A model generated the notes under the pieces. That model did no database searches and was not told the origin of the DNA. It saw only the letters and a list, made by a program, of their open reading frames with translations. A stretch of DNA of 64,000 bases from Azadirachta indica (taxonomy: Eukaryota > Streptophyta > Magnoliopsida > Sapindales > Meliaceae): NCBI GenBank assembly GCA_022749755.1, contig CM040453.1, positions 18,485,368-18,549,367 on the forward strand, given 5' to 3'. The position numbers and the translations under genes are program-made. Positions 24,827 to 36,599 of this stretch are shown here, piece by piece (position 1 is the stretch's first letter; the number at the start of each line of letters is the position of its first letter).

Positions 24827-27434
24827 ATGGCAGAGCCATTAACGATAGCTACCGTGGATGGGGGTTTGTAGGAGCAAACACCGAATGGAGGTGAAAAATA
24901 TGTTGGGGGGAGGCAAAGAGGCATGTGCGTGGAATGAAACATAACTTATAATAAATTTATGCAGATGTTGTATAAGGCATTGCATATTACTCCTTCTGAA
25001 TATATCATTAAAATAAGGACGATATATTCGTTGTGTACAGAACCAGAAGGGAGGTAGTTGGCCACAGATATTACCAACGAATTTGACTTTTGAGCGTTTA
25101 TTACTGCTAATAGCCCGTACATGACAAGTAAAAGAGTTTATTGTCCATTATACATCACATTGGATCGTGCAAGTAGTGGAGAACAAATAAGGCCCCAAGT
25201 TTCTAATCATAGTACAACAGGTAGAGTCCCTACAATACCAACCCAGTTTAAGTCTTCGAGTGGAAGTAATCAAGTGAATGATACACTTTCTACAACATCA
25301 CCAAATTTTCACTATAATTCAGAATTTTAATACACAGGTCAAGACCTAGTAGGTAATTACTCCCAACAAAGTGAAAGACCTGCACAATATTGAAATTTAT
25401 TTTTTGATGATGTGACCCCCATATATGGAGGTAATTCTCCTCCTCGATAAAATGAAGATAATGATAATGATTATCATGATTGTCAATCGGATATTGGCGA
25501 CAATTATACTACTAATCAGTGTGAAGAAAAAAGAAATGTTGTAGTCGAAGATACCGAAGAAACGAAAGGTTGTGATTTCGGGCCTAGTCATATTAATAGC
25601 TCAACAACAGCTCCATTTACTTCAAATCAATTTATTCGGTGGTTGCCTCCTGTTACGCCATGCATCACAATGCCAACAACCTCAGGCATCCTCAAGTATG
25701 GGATCAGGTAATCTTTGTGTGAGATAGAAATTTAATACGAAGTAAGAACTTCGAGACAAATGAGGTTCAATGGCATTAAAGAATCACTTTCAGTTCAAGG
25801 TTTACAAATCACCAACGGATCAGTTTGAGGCTAAGTATATTATTGAAGGATGTGAATGGCGAGTTAGAGTTACAAAGAAGAACAATGATACATATTGAAG
25901 AGTGTCTCGCATGAATTTGGTCCATACATATTAAAATAAAGCATTGCAGGATGGCCATCGGCAAACGTCGACTCGGTTAATAGGAGAACTAATTAAGGAT
26001 AAGTTACAGATGTTAGTAGAATTTACACTCTTAGAAATATTCTTAACGATGTTCACAATAATTATGGGGTTCGCTTAAGGTATATGACGTCGTGGCAAAG
26101 CAAAGAACATGTATTGAAGCTCATGTGTGGCAATCCATCTGAATCGTTCAAGGGACTTTCGTTGTATTGTCATGTGTTGGGGGAGAAAAATCCTGAGATA
26201 GTAACAGCGATTCAAAAAGATGTTAATGACCATTTCCCATATTTCTTTATGGCACTAGGGTCATGCATTCGAGGACGCAGCACAATATGTCCTGTTCTCA
26301 TCATTGATGGTACGTTCTTGGAAGGAATGTACAGAGGGACATTATTTGTGGCTATTGCATTGGATAGAAATCACAAAATTTATCCTGTTGGTTTTGGTGT
26401 TGCCGATTCAGAGAACGATGCATCATGAGAGTGGTTGTTAGTAAAACTTCAAGAAGTGATTGAGCCAATAGAGAATTTGGTATTCATATCATATTGGCAC
26501 AATAGCATTGAGAAGGTTATAGCCACAGTATTCCCAGAGGCAGCCCATGGTTTTTGTTCTTATCACATATCTGGAAATCTGAAGGTAAAGTACAAGATGT
26601 GATCGCAACAAATGGAGACTTTCTTGGCTGCGTACTTTCGTGCTGCAAAGGCTTATTGGATAACTGAGTATAACGAATATTTGCAAAATATAAGGAGGAT
26701 GCATTCGGCAGTGGCTGACTACTTGGAAAATGAGGTTGGACTTAATAGATAGGTAAGAGCATATTTTTCATCTCAGCGGTATGACCTAATGACAACCAAT
26801 ATTGGTGAGAGTATGAATGCATTGTTGAAAAGTGCTTGGAGGCTACCCATTACTACGTTAGCTGAGCATATTAGGTCACATGTGCAAAGATGGTTTTATG
26901 AGTATAAGGAAGAGGCTTTAACGAGAAATGCCTATCTAACTGAGGCCACTCAAAAGGTAATTGATTTAGAATTAAAGAAGTCTCATACCATGACTTTGCA
27001 TCCAGTGTCACGTTTTGAATTTGAAGTTAAACTTCGTGGTGTCGTTGAGGTTGTACACCTATAAAATAAGACATGTAGTTGCCGACAATTTAACCTGTTG
27101 CAACTCCCATGTACTCACACTCTTGCAGCGTGCAGACATATTTGCTTTTCTCATAATTCGTTGTGCGCATTACTACAATACTAACGCTTGGATAAATGCA
27201 TATGTATAGTCTATTCATCCAGGTGGAAATGATGTAGACTAAGTGATCCCAAATGAAGTACAAGAAATTAATGTCAATCGACTCAAACAACATCCTCCTT
27301 TTGGTCGATTTAAGAAACAACGAATTCCTTCTATGGGAGAGAAAGTTGTTCGTTGGACCTGTTCCAGGTGTCAACAAGTTGGACATAATCGTGCCACAAG
27401 CAAATATCCTATCCCCCTCCACCATGGTCAATGA
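24827..27434 (+). pseudogene. MuDR/KI-type MULE transposase pseudogene
   Basis: From ATG 24827 the relic reads MAEPLTIATVDGG with a PB1-like N-terminal region (GGRQRGM, ALHITPSEYIIKI). A MuDR DNA-binding-type region follows at 25775-26080 (FEAKYIIEGCEWRVRVTKK, DGHRQTSTRLIGELIKDK). The DDE domain starts at 26084, with the first Asp in VLIIDGTFLEG (about 26306). The block FGVADSENDAS ends at a stop at 26426 where a Trp is expected. The second catalytic position reads ISYWHNSIE instead of a SDRH-like motif, so the Asp is lost. NIGESMNALLK follows at about 26805. A SWIM zinc finger (TCSCRQFN...LPCTH, about 27070) and a knuckle CSRCQQVGHNRATS, whose last Cys is Ser, close the protein. Many stops and shifts make it inactive. 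Confidence 0.85.
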
Positions 27435-27769
27435 CATATGTTCAATTTATATATTATAAAAGATTTATTTATTTATTTTTATAGTTATGCACTTCCAAAC
27501 TAACAAAATAACTTGCAGACAAAGGCATTAAATGTTTACATTATTTGTACCACTTTGTTTACTTGAAATATGCGTTGTTCTTTTTGAATTCTATGATTTG
27601 CGCTCACAAATGTAATATTTATTATTTATTTTGAACTCTTTTATTGCTGATATTACTTTTACACATTTTGTATGTATCCATTGTATGATGTTTACATATC
27701 CAGGTATTCCCACTAAAATAAACAAAATGAATTAATATACCATTGGTTTTCTTCAAATTCACGAGATTT

Positions 27770-28140
27770 CAAAACTGCAGTTTCGATCATAAATCAAAAT
27801 TAAACGTGATCGAAACTACTTTTTACTTATGATCAAAACTGTAATAACTTTCAATTTTTTTGAATTCTCTGGGAAAAAAATAAGATTACAGTTTCGAGCG
27901 TGTTAAAAATTAGGAACGTCAATGAAACTATCTAGATACTGTATGATACCAAGTGTGTGAAATTGATTAAAAAATATTCTAATACTTTCGATTACATGTA
28001 AACCTTTAATCATGATGAAAAATGCAGTTTCAATTTTTCCTAAGATATTAATATGAAAGAGACAATTTCTATTACATTATGCTCAAAAGTTTTGATAACA
28101 TGTAACATTTGTAATATGATTGAAATTATAGTTTCGATTT
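27770..28140. repeat. GATCGAAAC palindromic repeats, first block
   Basis: Starts with CAGTTTCGATCATAAATC and, after an AT-rich spacer, AACGTGATCGAAACTACT, i.e. the same stem-loop as the main array. Decayed copies (ACAGTTTCGAGCG, TTTCGATTACATG, AGTTTCGATTTC) continue to 28140. It directly follows the transposase relic. Confidence 0.7.
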
Positions 28141-28154
28141 CTACAAAAACACCT

Positions 28155-28405
28155 CCTTGACTGACTGGGGCTACTCAAAAGGCCATTGATTTACAATTTG
28201 AGAAGTTCTGTACCGTGAATGTGCATCCAGTGTCATATTTCAAATTTGATGTTAAACTTCATGGGATTGTTGAAGTTTAACCCCAAACTCGGACATGTAA
28301 TTGCCTATAAATTTGAGCTGTAGTAGCTCCCATGTGCTCACTTATTGCAACATATAGACGTTTTTGCTTCTCTCATTATGCCCTATGTGCATACTACTAC
28401 ATTAT
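28155..28405 (+). pseudogene. Second copy of the transposase C-terminal segment
   Basis: About 250 bp repeat 26937-27182 in the same orientation. ACTGAGGCCACTCAAAAGGT is matched by ACTGGGGCTACTCAAAAGGC, TGCATCCAGTGTCA is identical, and AACTCCCATGTACTCAC is matched by TAGCTCCCATGTGCTCAC. It ends in the SWIM-finger region. Because each copy is followed by GATCGAAAC repeats, the simplest reading is a tandem segmental duplication of about 1.2 kb. Confidence 0.8.
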
Positions 28406-28439
28406 TCGCTTTTAATTTATTCTTTGACCCAAATACAGA

Positions 28440-29400
28440 ATAAATTATTTCGATCACAAATGACATTTCTAATGTGATCGTAACTATTTTTTCAATTTTC
28501 TTTGAATCAGAGACAAAGTATAGATAGTTTTGATAACGTTATGCTCAGAAGTTTCGATCAGGGCCAATATTTTTAACGTGATCGAAACTACAATTTTGAT
28601 TTTCCAGAATAAATTAAAAAAATTAGAAGTTTCGATCACGTAGTGATTAGCAGTTTCGATCATAACGTAAATTTGTAGCGTGATCGAAACTATAATTTTG
28701 ATTTTTCTAAAACTGGTGACAAAATATTAGAAGTTTTGTTTATGTAGTGATTAGCAGTTTCGATCACGACCATAATTTTTAACGTGATCGAAACGATAGT
28801 TTTGATTTTTCCAGAATGAGTGACAAAATATTAAAAGTTTCGATCATGTAGTGATCAGCAGTTTCAATCATGACCATAATTTTTAACGTGATTAAAACTA
28901 TAGTTTCGATTTTTCTAGAGCCATTGACAAAATATAAGAAGTTTCGATCATGTAGTGCTCAACAGTTTCGATCAAAACCAAATTTTTTTAACGTGATTAA
29001 ACTATAGTTTTGATTTTTTAAAATCGTTGACACAAAATAAGATGTTTTGATCATGTAGTGCTAGTAGTTTCAATCACAAACAAATTTTTATATGTGATAG
29101 AAACTGTAGTTTTGATTTTTCCAAAATCGGTGACATAATATAGAAAGTTTCAATCACTTTGCGCTCAGTAGTTTTGATTAGGCCTAAAATTGTTGTTTCG
29201 ATTTTTCTATAACCTGCAACAGATAAAGAAGAGGTTTCACTCGCGTCATACTCCAAAGGTTCAATGTCATACAAAATTTCTTACGTGGGTCAAAACAGAA
29301 TTTTTGATTTTTACAAAGGAAATAAATAGGGAAAGATAAGTGTAGTCCTAAATAATCAATAGTTTCGAACAAATTCAGCATCGAGTATGATTGTTACTAA
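28440..29400. repeat. About 104-bp tandem array of stem-loop units built on GATCGAAAC
   Basis: About nine head-to-tail units. A typical unit reads AGTTTCGATCAyGTAGTG, then CAGTTTCGATCAyGACC, an AT-rich spacer, ACGTGATCGAAACTATAG, TTTTGATTTTTC and GACAAAATATTA. Inside each unit GTTTCGATCA and TGATCGAAAC are inverted repeats about 18-20 bases apart, so every unit can fold into a hairpin. The units become less alike toward 29400. The array sits between the transposase relic and the convergent Ulp1-like relic. Confidence 0.85.
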
Positions 29401-29528
29401 TGATTGAAACTGTGGTAATATATCTACACCAACTATCTACAACAACTGACCCCTTCATAACTCTACGGCTATCCTTTTCCTAAAAAATGGCCTATATGAT
29501 AACAAAAAATTGAGAGGTCTGCCTAGTC

Positions 29529-29990
29529 TTAAGTAATATATATACAACAAGCGAAAACCTCGTAATCTTTGAACACTTTCTGATGAAGCACTCCATCCAC
29601 TAGGCATACCAACTCGAACGGATCAACACAATACTCGATCTCAGTCCGCACGTCATAAAAACCTGCATCATATAGCAAAAATGGCATGAGCTCGCACATG
29701 GGCCTCATAACGTTGGTTATCTCCCAATCAAAATGCATTGAGGGTGTCGAGTCATAGACCGTGATACGTCGTCTCTGTAAGTGCACTACACATGTAACCC
29801 AATGACAAGAGCTAATGCAAATGGGTATGAACACGTCATTAACAGTCCACCATGGGCGATGGACAGTGCTCTTTCTGCCCTCTATGTGAGACTCAATGTT
29901 GATGTTCGGAGGGAAACTTCCTTTTGCCAGACACCCCTTAAGATAATCTTTCCATATATACTATAGATACGTCTGTAATGATTTACCCAA
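29529..29990 (-). pseudogene. Ulp1-like (C48) cysteine protease domain, inactivated
   Basis: On the minus strand the frame reads YLKGCLAKGSFP, PWWTVNDVFIPICISSCHWV, TVYDSTPS and, near the end, KDYEVFACC. This is the order of the SUMO-protease/Ulp1 fold, with catalytic His in SCHWV and Asp in VYDS. The DCGVF motif that should hold the catalytic Cys reads DYEVF, so Cys is Tyr and Gly is Glu. A stop follows the last block. An upstream exon is probable, because the domain begins near a CAG acceptor at about 29980, but it was not identified. The domain lies convergent to the MULE transposase, as in KI-type MULEs. The active-site loss implies no protease activity. Confidence 0.75.
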
Positions 29991-30445
29991 AAAATGAAAG
30001 ACTTAGTGCACAATATTAACAACAATAGATACAATTTTAGGTATGAACACCAACATACGTAAAAGTGTGTAGACACAACAATCAACTGTTGGGGCACCTG
30101 TTCGGAGCATGCTCCCTATCTATAGGTTAAAGCAGAATATTTTCATCCATCTTGATGAAGGCAAATATGCCAAGATCCATACATAATTTAAAGGGAATAT
30201 AGTCATTGTTTGTGATTATCTTCTTCCCTCTATCATTACACCATCAACTTCATTCAATCTAATGAAAATGAAAATAATTGACTAATGTGTTTATGAATAA
30301 TACAATATTAATTATTTCAACTATATTTAAAATATGTATATACATGTATAAGCGATCATATGTCTATAAAAGTTAAAGAAATCGCGCCCTATGTATAAAT
30401 AAATAATACAGTAGAAATTTATTAAAAACATGTTTGGGATTGAGT

Positions 30446-30997
30446 AGCTGGCGGATTAGAAGGTTGTTACCCCTAAAGTTTGAGCTAAGATTGCCAAGAT
30501 TGCCAAATTAGCAAGAAAGCTTAAAGTGATTAAAGTAAGCAAAATTGAGTTTGAAGTTATTGATCAAGTCATTAACATAGAAATACATGATGTTGTGGAT
30601 CTGCAACAAATATACTGTGGGTATGGAGGATGGTAACTCAGTGGCATTCCATGCAAGCATGCTGCATATGTTGACAAGTCTCTCACCAAGGATTATTATC
30701 TTATTACATATTCATGCATAATTAGTCCACTTCCAGACCAAGCAAACTGGCCTAAATCCATGTGAAAGTGATTAAAATTGGGAAAGCAAAAAATAATAGA
30801 ACTTAAGAAGAAAATAAAAAGCTAGCAGAGGTGATGAGATACACATTGAGATGTGGCTACTGTAAGAAATTGAACCACAATAAGAGGGGATGTCTAGCAA
30901 GGAAGGTAGTTTCTTAAATTTTATTAGTTGGTGTGTTTTGATACAATTCTTAACATATTTTTCCTTTTTTTTTTGGGCTTTACCCTAAAATATTGTA
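30446..30997 (+). pseudogene. MULE transposase C-terminal fragment with SWIM and zinc-knuckle motifs
   Basis: The plus-strand frame reads AKIAKIAKLARKLKVIKVSK, EFEVIDQ, then GYGGW, LSGIPCKHAAYVD (SWIM finger, with first cysteines partly lost), SPLPDQANWPK, and a knuckle CGYCKKLNHNKRGC (CX2CX4HX4C intact) at about 30850-30895. A probable intron (30906-30997) and SVGGS follow. Stops interrupt it. It is the piece expected to follow the fragment ending at 20234, and the two belong to the same MULE family by motif style. Confidence 0.7.
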
Positions 30998-30999
30998 GG

Positions 31000-33032
31000 C
31001 ATCTGTTGGTGGGTCCATAAACATGTCTATTACAACTTCAGCTTCAACCTTTACAAGTGGCACATTTTATGTTATTGTTTTTGTGCAAATTCACTAGATT
31101 CCAAACTAACATATATGTAACATGTGTGCATATACAGAAAAAACAAAAGAACAAACAATGAAGGCAAAACATCCACAAAAAATAAAGAATTTAATCTCAG
31201 TCAGATAAGGAAGTAGTACCTGTTAGGTTCACCATTTTCCAAAAGGTAATATCTTAAGTACCAAATATATGTTATTACCTTTTTGTGCCTTACATAAGCA
31301 ATATTATTACTTATTCATGCCCTTTTATTTTAGCTTGCAGTTAGGTTTTGATGTAAGTTGTGAATGGAACATTTTGTACATGTCAGTTCTGACTATACAT
31401 AAAAGGATGTTTTGGTGGTTCTTTGTTTTTCGTTATATTTTTTGTTATACGATGAAAATTATGCTAATTTGCATGTGAGTTGTGTTCAATAGGTTAGTTG
31501 TACTTATGGGTGGAAATTGATAAGCACAATGTATTCACATGAAGGATGGTGATATCATGTGTTAGGAAACTATTTTTTGGACAATGTTACTTCATAAAAA
31601 AGGGTTGTACAAAACTATTTAATTTGGTTTCATGTAATCATATTGCACTTCATATTGTCATTTTACTTTATTATAATAGATTATCATCCATTCATGCTTC
31701 ATATCACATGTGTAACATTATATATATACATATGCGTAACATATTAGCATCAGGGTAAGAATTTTGGTCAGTTTCTTTTCAATCTTGTTGTTCAACACTG
31801 TTTGACCACACTGAAAGCTTTCTGAGATGTTTCTTGAGCTGCCACAACTACTTGTTTTCATTTTACATGCACGACCATTGTTTTCTTCTTTCATAGGTTT
31901 CTAAAATCTAAAATATCCACATGATGGCTTTTGTGCACAAAACAAATACAATTTTTTAAATATTTTTTTCGATCTCAAAAATATTCTTACCTCGACTCTT
32001 TTGCCACAAGAACATAATTTATTTTTGAATTTTATCATTGCACCATTAATCTGAGCATCATCATTGCATTTTGAAGTCATTGTAGATTACTAATTTTGGA
32101 ATTGTAAGGTTGTTGGATGTGAGAAAATGGTGTATAGCTTGTTGTTGATGAGTTTGTGGCATTGTGGATTATGAGAAAATGGTGTGTAGCTTAGTGTTTG
32201 CTTGTTTGTGAGATTGTGGTTGTGAGAAAATGGTGTCTATAAAACTATATTGTTGGCTTATGGGGTCGTGTAGAAAATGGCGTGTATATTGCCATAATGT
32301 AGCTTATTCTTGTTAAGAAATTTTTATGAATTTAATTGTGTAGAGACTACCATAATGCTAGTGTGAGTTTGCAAAGTTGTGGATTTTTTGAATTCTGTTG
32401 TCCAACCAAAGAAGAAATCATTGGTGGGGGAAGAGAAGAAATGTAAGTTTCACATCATGCTGTGGTGAATAAAGGAGAAAATTCATGAATATGAGGTGTA
32501 ACTGTGATGAAAGGACCGTCATAAAAATATCATAAACAAAAAGAATCCAAATAAGTTACATTTTTGTTGTAAGCAATCATCAAGTTATGGATATTTTAAC
32601 TTCTCCAAACCTTTAAGAGAATAATACAATTAGCAGGGAGATGGGGAGAAAGCAATAGCATAGTCTATAGGGATAACTAAAGGATTCTAAGGCCTTGAAA
32701 TATATACAAGCAAGTGATAAATACCATGAAGAGAACTCGAAATCAAATGCGAGTGATGCTGAGGACAAATTAAGAGCAACTATTAGGATGTTGTGAGTCA
32801 TGGAAAAAATGTTAATGGCATTTTTAATATTAACATGCATTTGTATAGTACTGATATGGAAGAATTAATATGTAAAAAACAAGAATCCAACAGTTTCAAC
32901 AAAATATCATATTGTATTATATAGTATAATAAGTAGTAAATTGTTTAGATACAAGACACATGTAATAACGTTAGTTGTTTACAAAAAATTACAAAAAGTT
33001 ACAATGCTTAAACCAAATGAGACTATCACATA

Positions 33033-33064
<32 letters not shown>

Positions 33065-33750
33065 CTGGCAGTACGTACATGCATGCATTATGTCCATTGG
33101 TATGGCAATAAACCACTTAGTTTATGTAAAATGAACACAACTACCATGAGCATACTGACCATGTGATATACAATGAAGCCAGTGCAAAAAGGAACAAAAT
33201 ACTAGCTAATTTTGTATGTGAATGATATCTGTTGGTTATATCTTCTAACTTATCTTGTATCCACATACTACTGCTGCAATTACGAGGAAAACCAGCCACT
33301 AATAAAATGTGTTTAGATGGTATTGACTATAATGACAAGATTAATAACATGCAGTGTACCTTTAAGTAATATGATGATTCATAGAAATGTGATTAAATCT
33401 TGGAACTTTCGAGGCTGGATTGGTGGGATTGAGTTAGGGCTTTTAGTTGCAAGTCATAACTTTTTCTTACTTTTTTTTGCTAAGATTTCTGTCTCATGCG
33501 CTTGCTAAGAAGCTATTGCTTACACAATGTGAAAGCATAGTAATTAACAAAACTTATATAAATTGTACTTTTAGAAATATTAACTGAAATATCAAGTGTG
33601 TGACAAAACCCCTATTTGCTAACTTACTCTTGCCTGTATATGTAATGTTAGATGATGAAGGTCCTGCCCTTGAGTTCAACATATAAAGATAAATAATTAG
33701 TGAAATTATTAGTCTAAGATAGGTTAATTGCATATATATAACTATTAACC
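31000..33750. other. Intergenic DNA without recognisable genes
   Basis: Open frames here are short and lack motifs. At about 32110-32290 an approximately 55-bp unit GTGAGAAAATGGTGTxTA recurs four times with decay. A (TA)n microsatellite lies at about 33030-33064. The rest could be old transposon sequence, but nothing specific was recognised. Confidence 0.45.
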
Positions 33751-33759
33751 TTAGCTTCT

Positions 33760-34760
33760 AGACAGCTCCTTTTATTGTACCCGAGGATATTATATATGCT
33801 ACACTTGTAGCAAATTTCCTTCTTTCCTTTGGCACCTCATGTGACTTTATTTCTGTTCTTCTTAGGCCTTTTAGGCTGTGCATACTTGACAGGTGGCTAC
33901 ATCTCAAGTTCATCAACCACAGGTCAATTTCTTTCATCAGGTATTGGATGTATAATTTTTGAATATGTCATGAGATAGGCCTGCGTGGTTAGCGTAAAGT
34001 CAACATAATTTGCTGGATTAACACTTAATAAAATGATTAAAGGCTTAACATACTTATTTGTCTTGTAAGTGTTATCAAAAGCTAGTATGTCTTGAAATAA
34101 AAATAATCCAAATGAACATTAGAATCTACCCAAAAGAAGTTTGCGAGTCTATTATTCTCATCTACAGTAGACTTGCAAAAACAAAATGGATCCATATCTG
34201 CCTTTGCATTTAAGTATGCAAGTACAAATTCTAAGTCAGTATTAATAATCATAGACAGCATTGAGCATCTGATGAATTATACAAATCCTTTGAAATGAAT
34301 CCTACATTCTCATAGCCTTTAGATTGAATGATGAATAAATCCATAATTTGACTAGTTTTAACATCAACAGTTTTCATAAAATGAAAATTAAGCATGGTCA
34401 CATTATTTTATTGATCAGTGAGATCAAACAGATTGTACCTCATGAACAAATGCTAAATCGTGGGAGTGTTTAGGAACAAACCCTTTAGCAGTCTAGAGAC
34501 TTAATTTTTATCAAAGTTAACCCTAAATGCAGCTAGACAAATTGCTCTTGTCAAAGCCCTTGGTTTATAAACTCTATCTATTTTCAATATATTTTTTAGC
34601 TCCTTGACCTTTCTTTAAGCAAACCCAATGCCTCAAAGTAATTACTCCATTATCATTTCTTCTAATATCATCCTTGCAAATGCTAAAACCTATTACTTTG
34701 AGTATGCTATATATAAATTTATTGCTTATTCAACGATTTGAAAATGCCTTTCGGTTACAT
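33760..34760 (-). pseudogene. FAR1/FHY3-related MULE-derived protein, pseudogene
   Basis: Reading leftwards on the minus strand: GFSICKDDIRRNDNGVITL and HWVCLKKGQG (FAR1 DNA-binding domain), KPRALTRAICLAAF, FVPKHSHDLAF (normally a PEHNHDL-like motif), VDVKTSQIMDLF, AYLNAKADMDPFCF, NRLANFFWVDSN (start of the MULE domain), LAFDNTYKTNKY. After that the frame jumps to a C-terminal tail KRPKKNRNK with a knuckle-like CYKCSIYNILGYNKRSC. The middle of the transposase domain and the SWIM finger are missing. Several stops and frameshifts are present. The parent could be a FAR1-RELATED gene or a Jittery-like MULE. Confidence 0.75.
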
Positions 34761-35512
34761 TTTTAGCATTAAATTGGTACATGCTTTTATTATTATTACT
34801 AATAGAATTGAAAGCATCTAACATACTTTGTTCCATTTTCGCTATTGCTATGGATAGAATTGAATTGTGGGAAACAAAAATGTCTAACTCTATATTGTTT
34901 GTTTTTTTATTAGTACCTATTAATACAATTGAATTATAACAAAATTACCACATACTACTATACAATGCATATAAAATAACAAAGCTAAAAAAATTGTATC
35001 ATAGCTGACAAAAATTAGAAAAACAATGCTACATCTCCACAAGCATGATTTTTTATTTAAGGTTATTTCCATCCCCAGTTACTCGAAATCTATTCGGATC
35101 TCATTGTGATATAACAAGTAGTTTCACTTTACATTAAAGTATAAAAAGATAGAAAATGCCTTCAAGGGCTAGAATTCCTAAATGATCATCCAAAAAATTT
35201 TAACACAGTAAATGCCAATGTCCAATAGACTCTTACATATTATAAAAGATTATAAATGACAATTATAACCTTGGGTTTGGAAAAAATGACTGTATACATA
35301 AAATGTTCAATTGACTTTTATACCTTTAATGCACAAAAATTGAAAATTTTGGTCATTGCAACTCACAACAACTAAAAAAGGGACAAATGTCACTTTAAAA
35401 ACTTGTCATTCACCTTCACCTTTCTTTACTTTTCATTACATCAACAAGTTACATTCATCATTTCCTTCTATTTTTACAAAATTCACAAATAAGATCCAAA
35501 AACTTTAACAAT

Positions 35513-35893
35513 GTCTATAGGAGTAGTTTATCAACAATTTCTCTAAGCTCAAATACAAGTGAGCAATATGGTAAAGATGAAAATATTGGATATAAGAAAT
35601 GCAAGCCTAAATATTGCAGATGTACAAAGAAAGCTATAGGAGTAGTTTCAACAACATCATGAAGAATAAGAAATGTCCACACAGGGAATGGTGAAGCCTT
35701 AATGACATTAAAATCGATAATACCCATGATGATAATAGTTGTGAATCTAACCTTAGAATGCTGGTTGGTGAATATATTCAACATGTATGTTCTAGACTAC
35801 TAAAGATTGAAAAGAAATTGATATGGATTATTTTGCTGCTATTTGGAATTTTTATTATTGTAGCAACAAAAATAAAATGGAACGTAATTATGA
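35513..35893 (+). pseudogene. GRF-zinc-finger-like small membrane protein relic (MULE accessory type)
   Basis: A Ser/Thr-rich start (SLSTISLSSNTSEQYG) is followed by YKKCKPKYCRCTKKAIGV and, after a stop, RNVHTGNG, consistent with a decayed GRF-type zinc finger. After a frame change comes LLKIEKKLIWIILLLFGIF, a charged patch followed by a single membrane segment, and a stop near 35893. Small proteins of finger plus C-terminal membrane anchor accompany some plant MULE transposases. This one is convergent to the minus-strand MULE on its right. Similarity was judged by eye over a short length. Confidence 0.45.
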
Positions 35894-36599
35894 AATGACA
35901 TAATGAAGAACTCAAGTGACAAAATAAGAATTTTTCAGGTTGCAACACTAAAGATTGAAAAGCACTGGAACAACATTATAGTTTAAAGATAATACCACAA
36001 ATTACAAAGTTTAAAGATAACTACCTTTTGAAAATATCAAAATCACAAAAAACCTACTCAAGGTCTATAATCTTCAACTTCAAAATATCAATGTTTGATG
36101 ATTCTTCAATTAAAACTTTCAATGTTTGACTTTAAAATCTTGAAATTTAAGGAGCTGTTGTGTGAGTTATTTGCTGTGAATTGCTTGATCAAATGCCACT
36201 TATAATAAAATAACATGGGCAACTTAAAGATGATAAAGCAAAAATAAACAAGGAAATATGTTATGTGTACCTCTTTTATTTAAATTCTTTCCTCTTTAAG
36301 TTGAATTTCTGCCTCTTCCCTTTATATTTAAGCCTTGTCTCCCACTTGCATTTGATCTTTGTTTGTCTATTAAAATAAAAATAAAATAGTTAACAAATTT
36401 GTATAAATATCTATCAATACTTTACTACTTTTACGAAATCACTAACCTGATTCAATCTTTCTGCTTTTGCATTTGATAGGGCAAGTACACAATTTATAAC
36501 ATTGTGATTATAATCATAACAGAAGTTGCACTTAATAACAAAGGACTACTAGATGTCACTAGCTTATTAGATTACCTTCTTTTGAGCTTTTTTGGGTTG

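Larger units (their letters stand above)
24010..30100 (+). mobile_element. Composite Mutator-like element with Ulp1-like gene (KI-MULE type), degenerate
   Basis: The unit proposed here joins a MULE-end-like block (24010-24140), GATCGAAAC-type repeats (24500-24660), a plus-strand transposase relic (24827-27434), more of the same repeats (27770-28140 and 28440-29400) and a minus-strand Ulp1-like protease relic (29529-29990). Plant MULEs that carry a C48 peptidase gene next to the transposase are known (Kaonashi/KI-type), and the shared GATCGAAAC repeats on both sides of the transposase support one element. The right terminal inverted repeat was not found, so the right border is approximate. Confidence 0.6.

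Noticed and set aside
28440..29400. CRISPR-like appearance of the regular repeat array
   Set aside because: Units are about 104 bp, adjacent, diverged and without unique spacers; the context is a plant transposon.
33030..33064. (TA)n tract as a possible origin or regulatory site
   Set aside because: Simple microsatellites of this type occur many times in the window (655, 44318, 45540, 56397) with no associated features.
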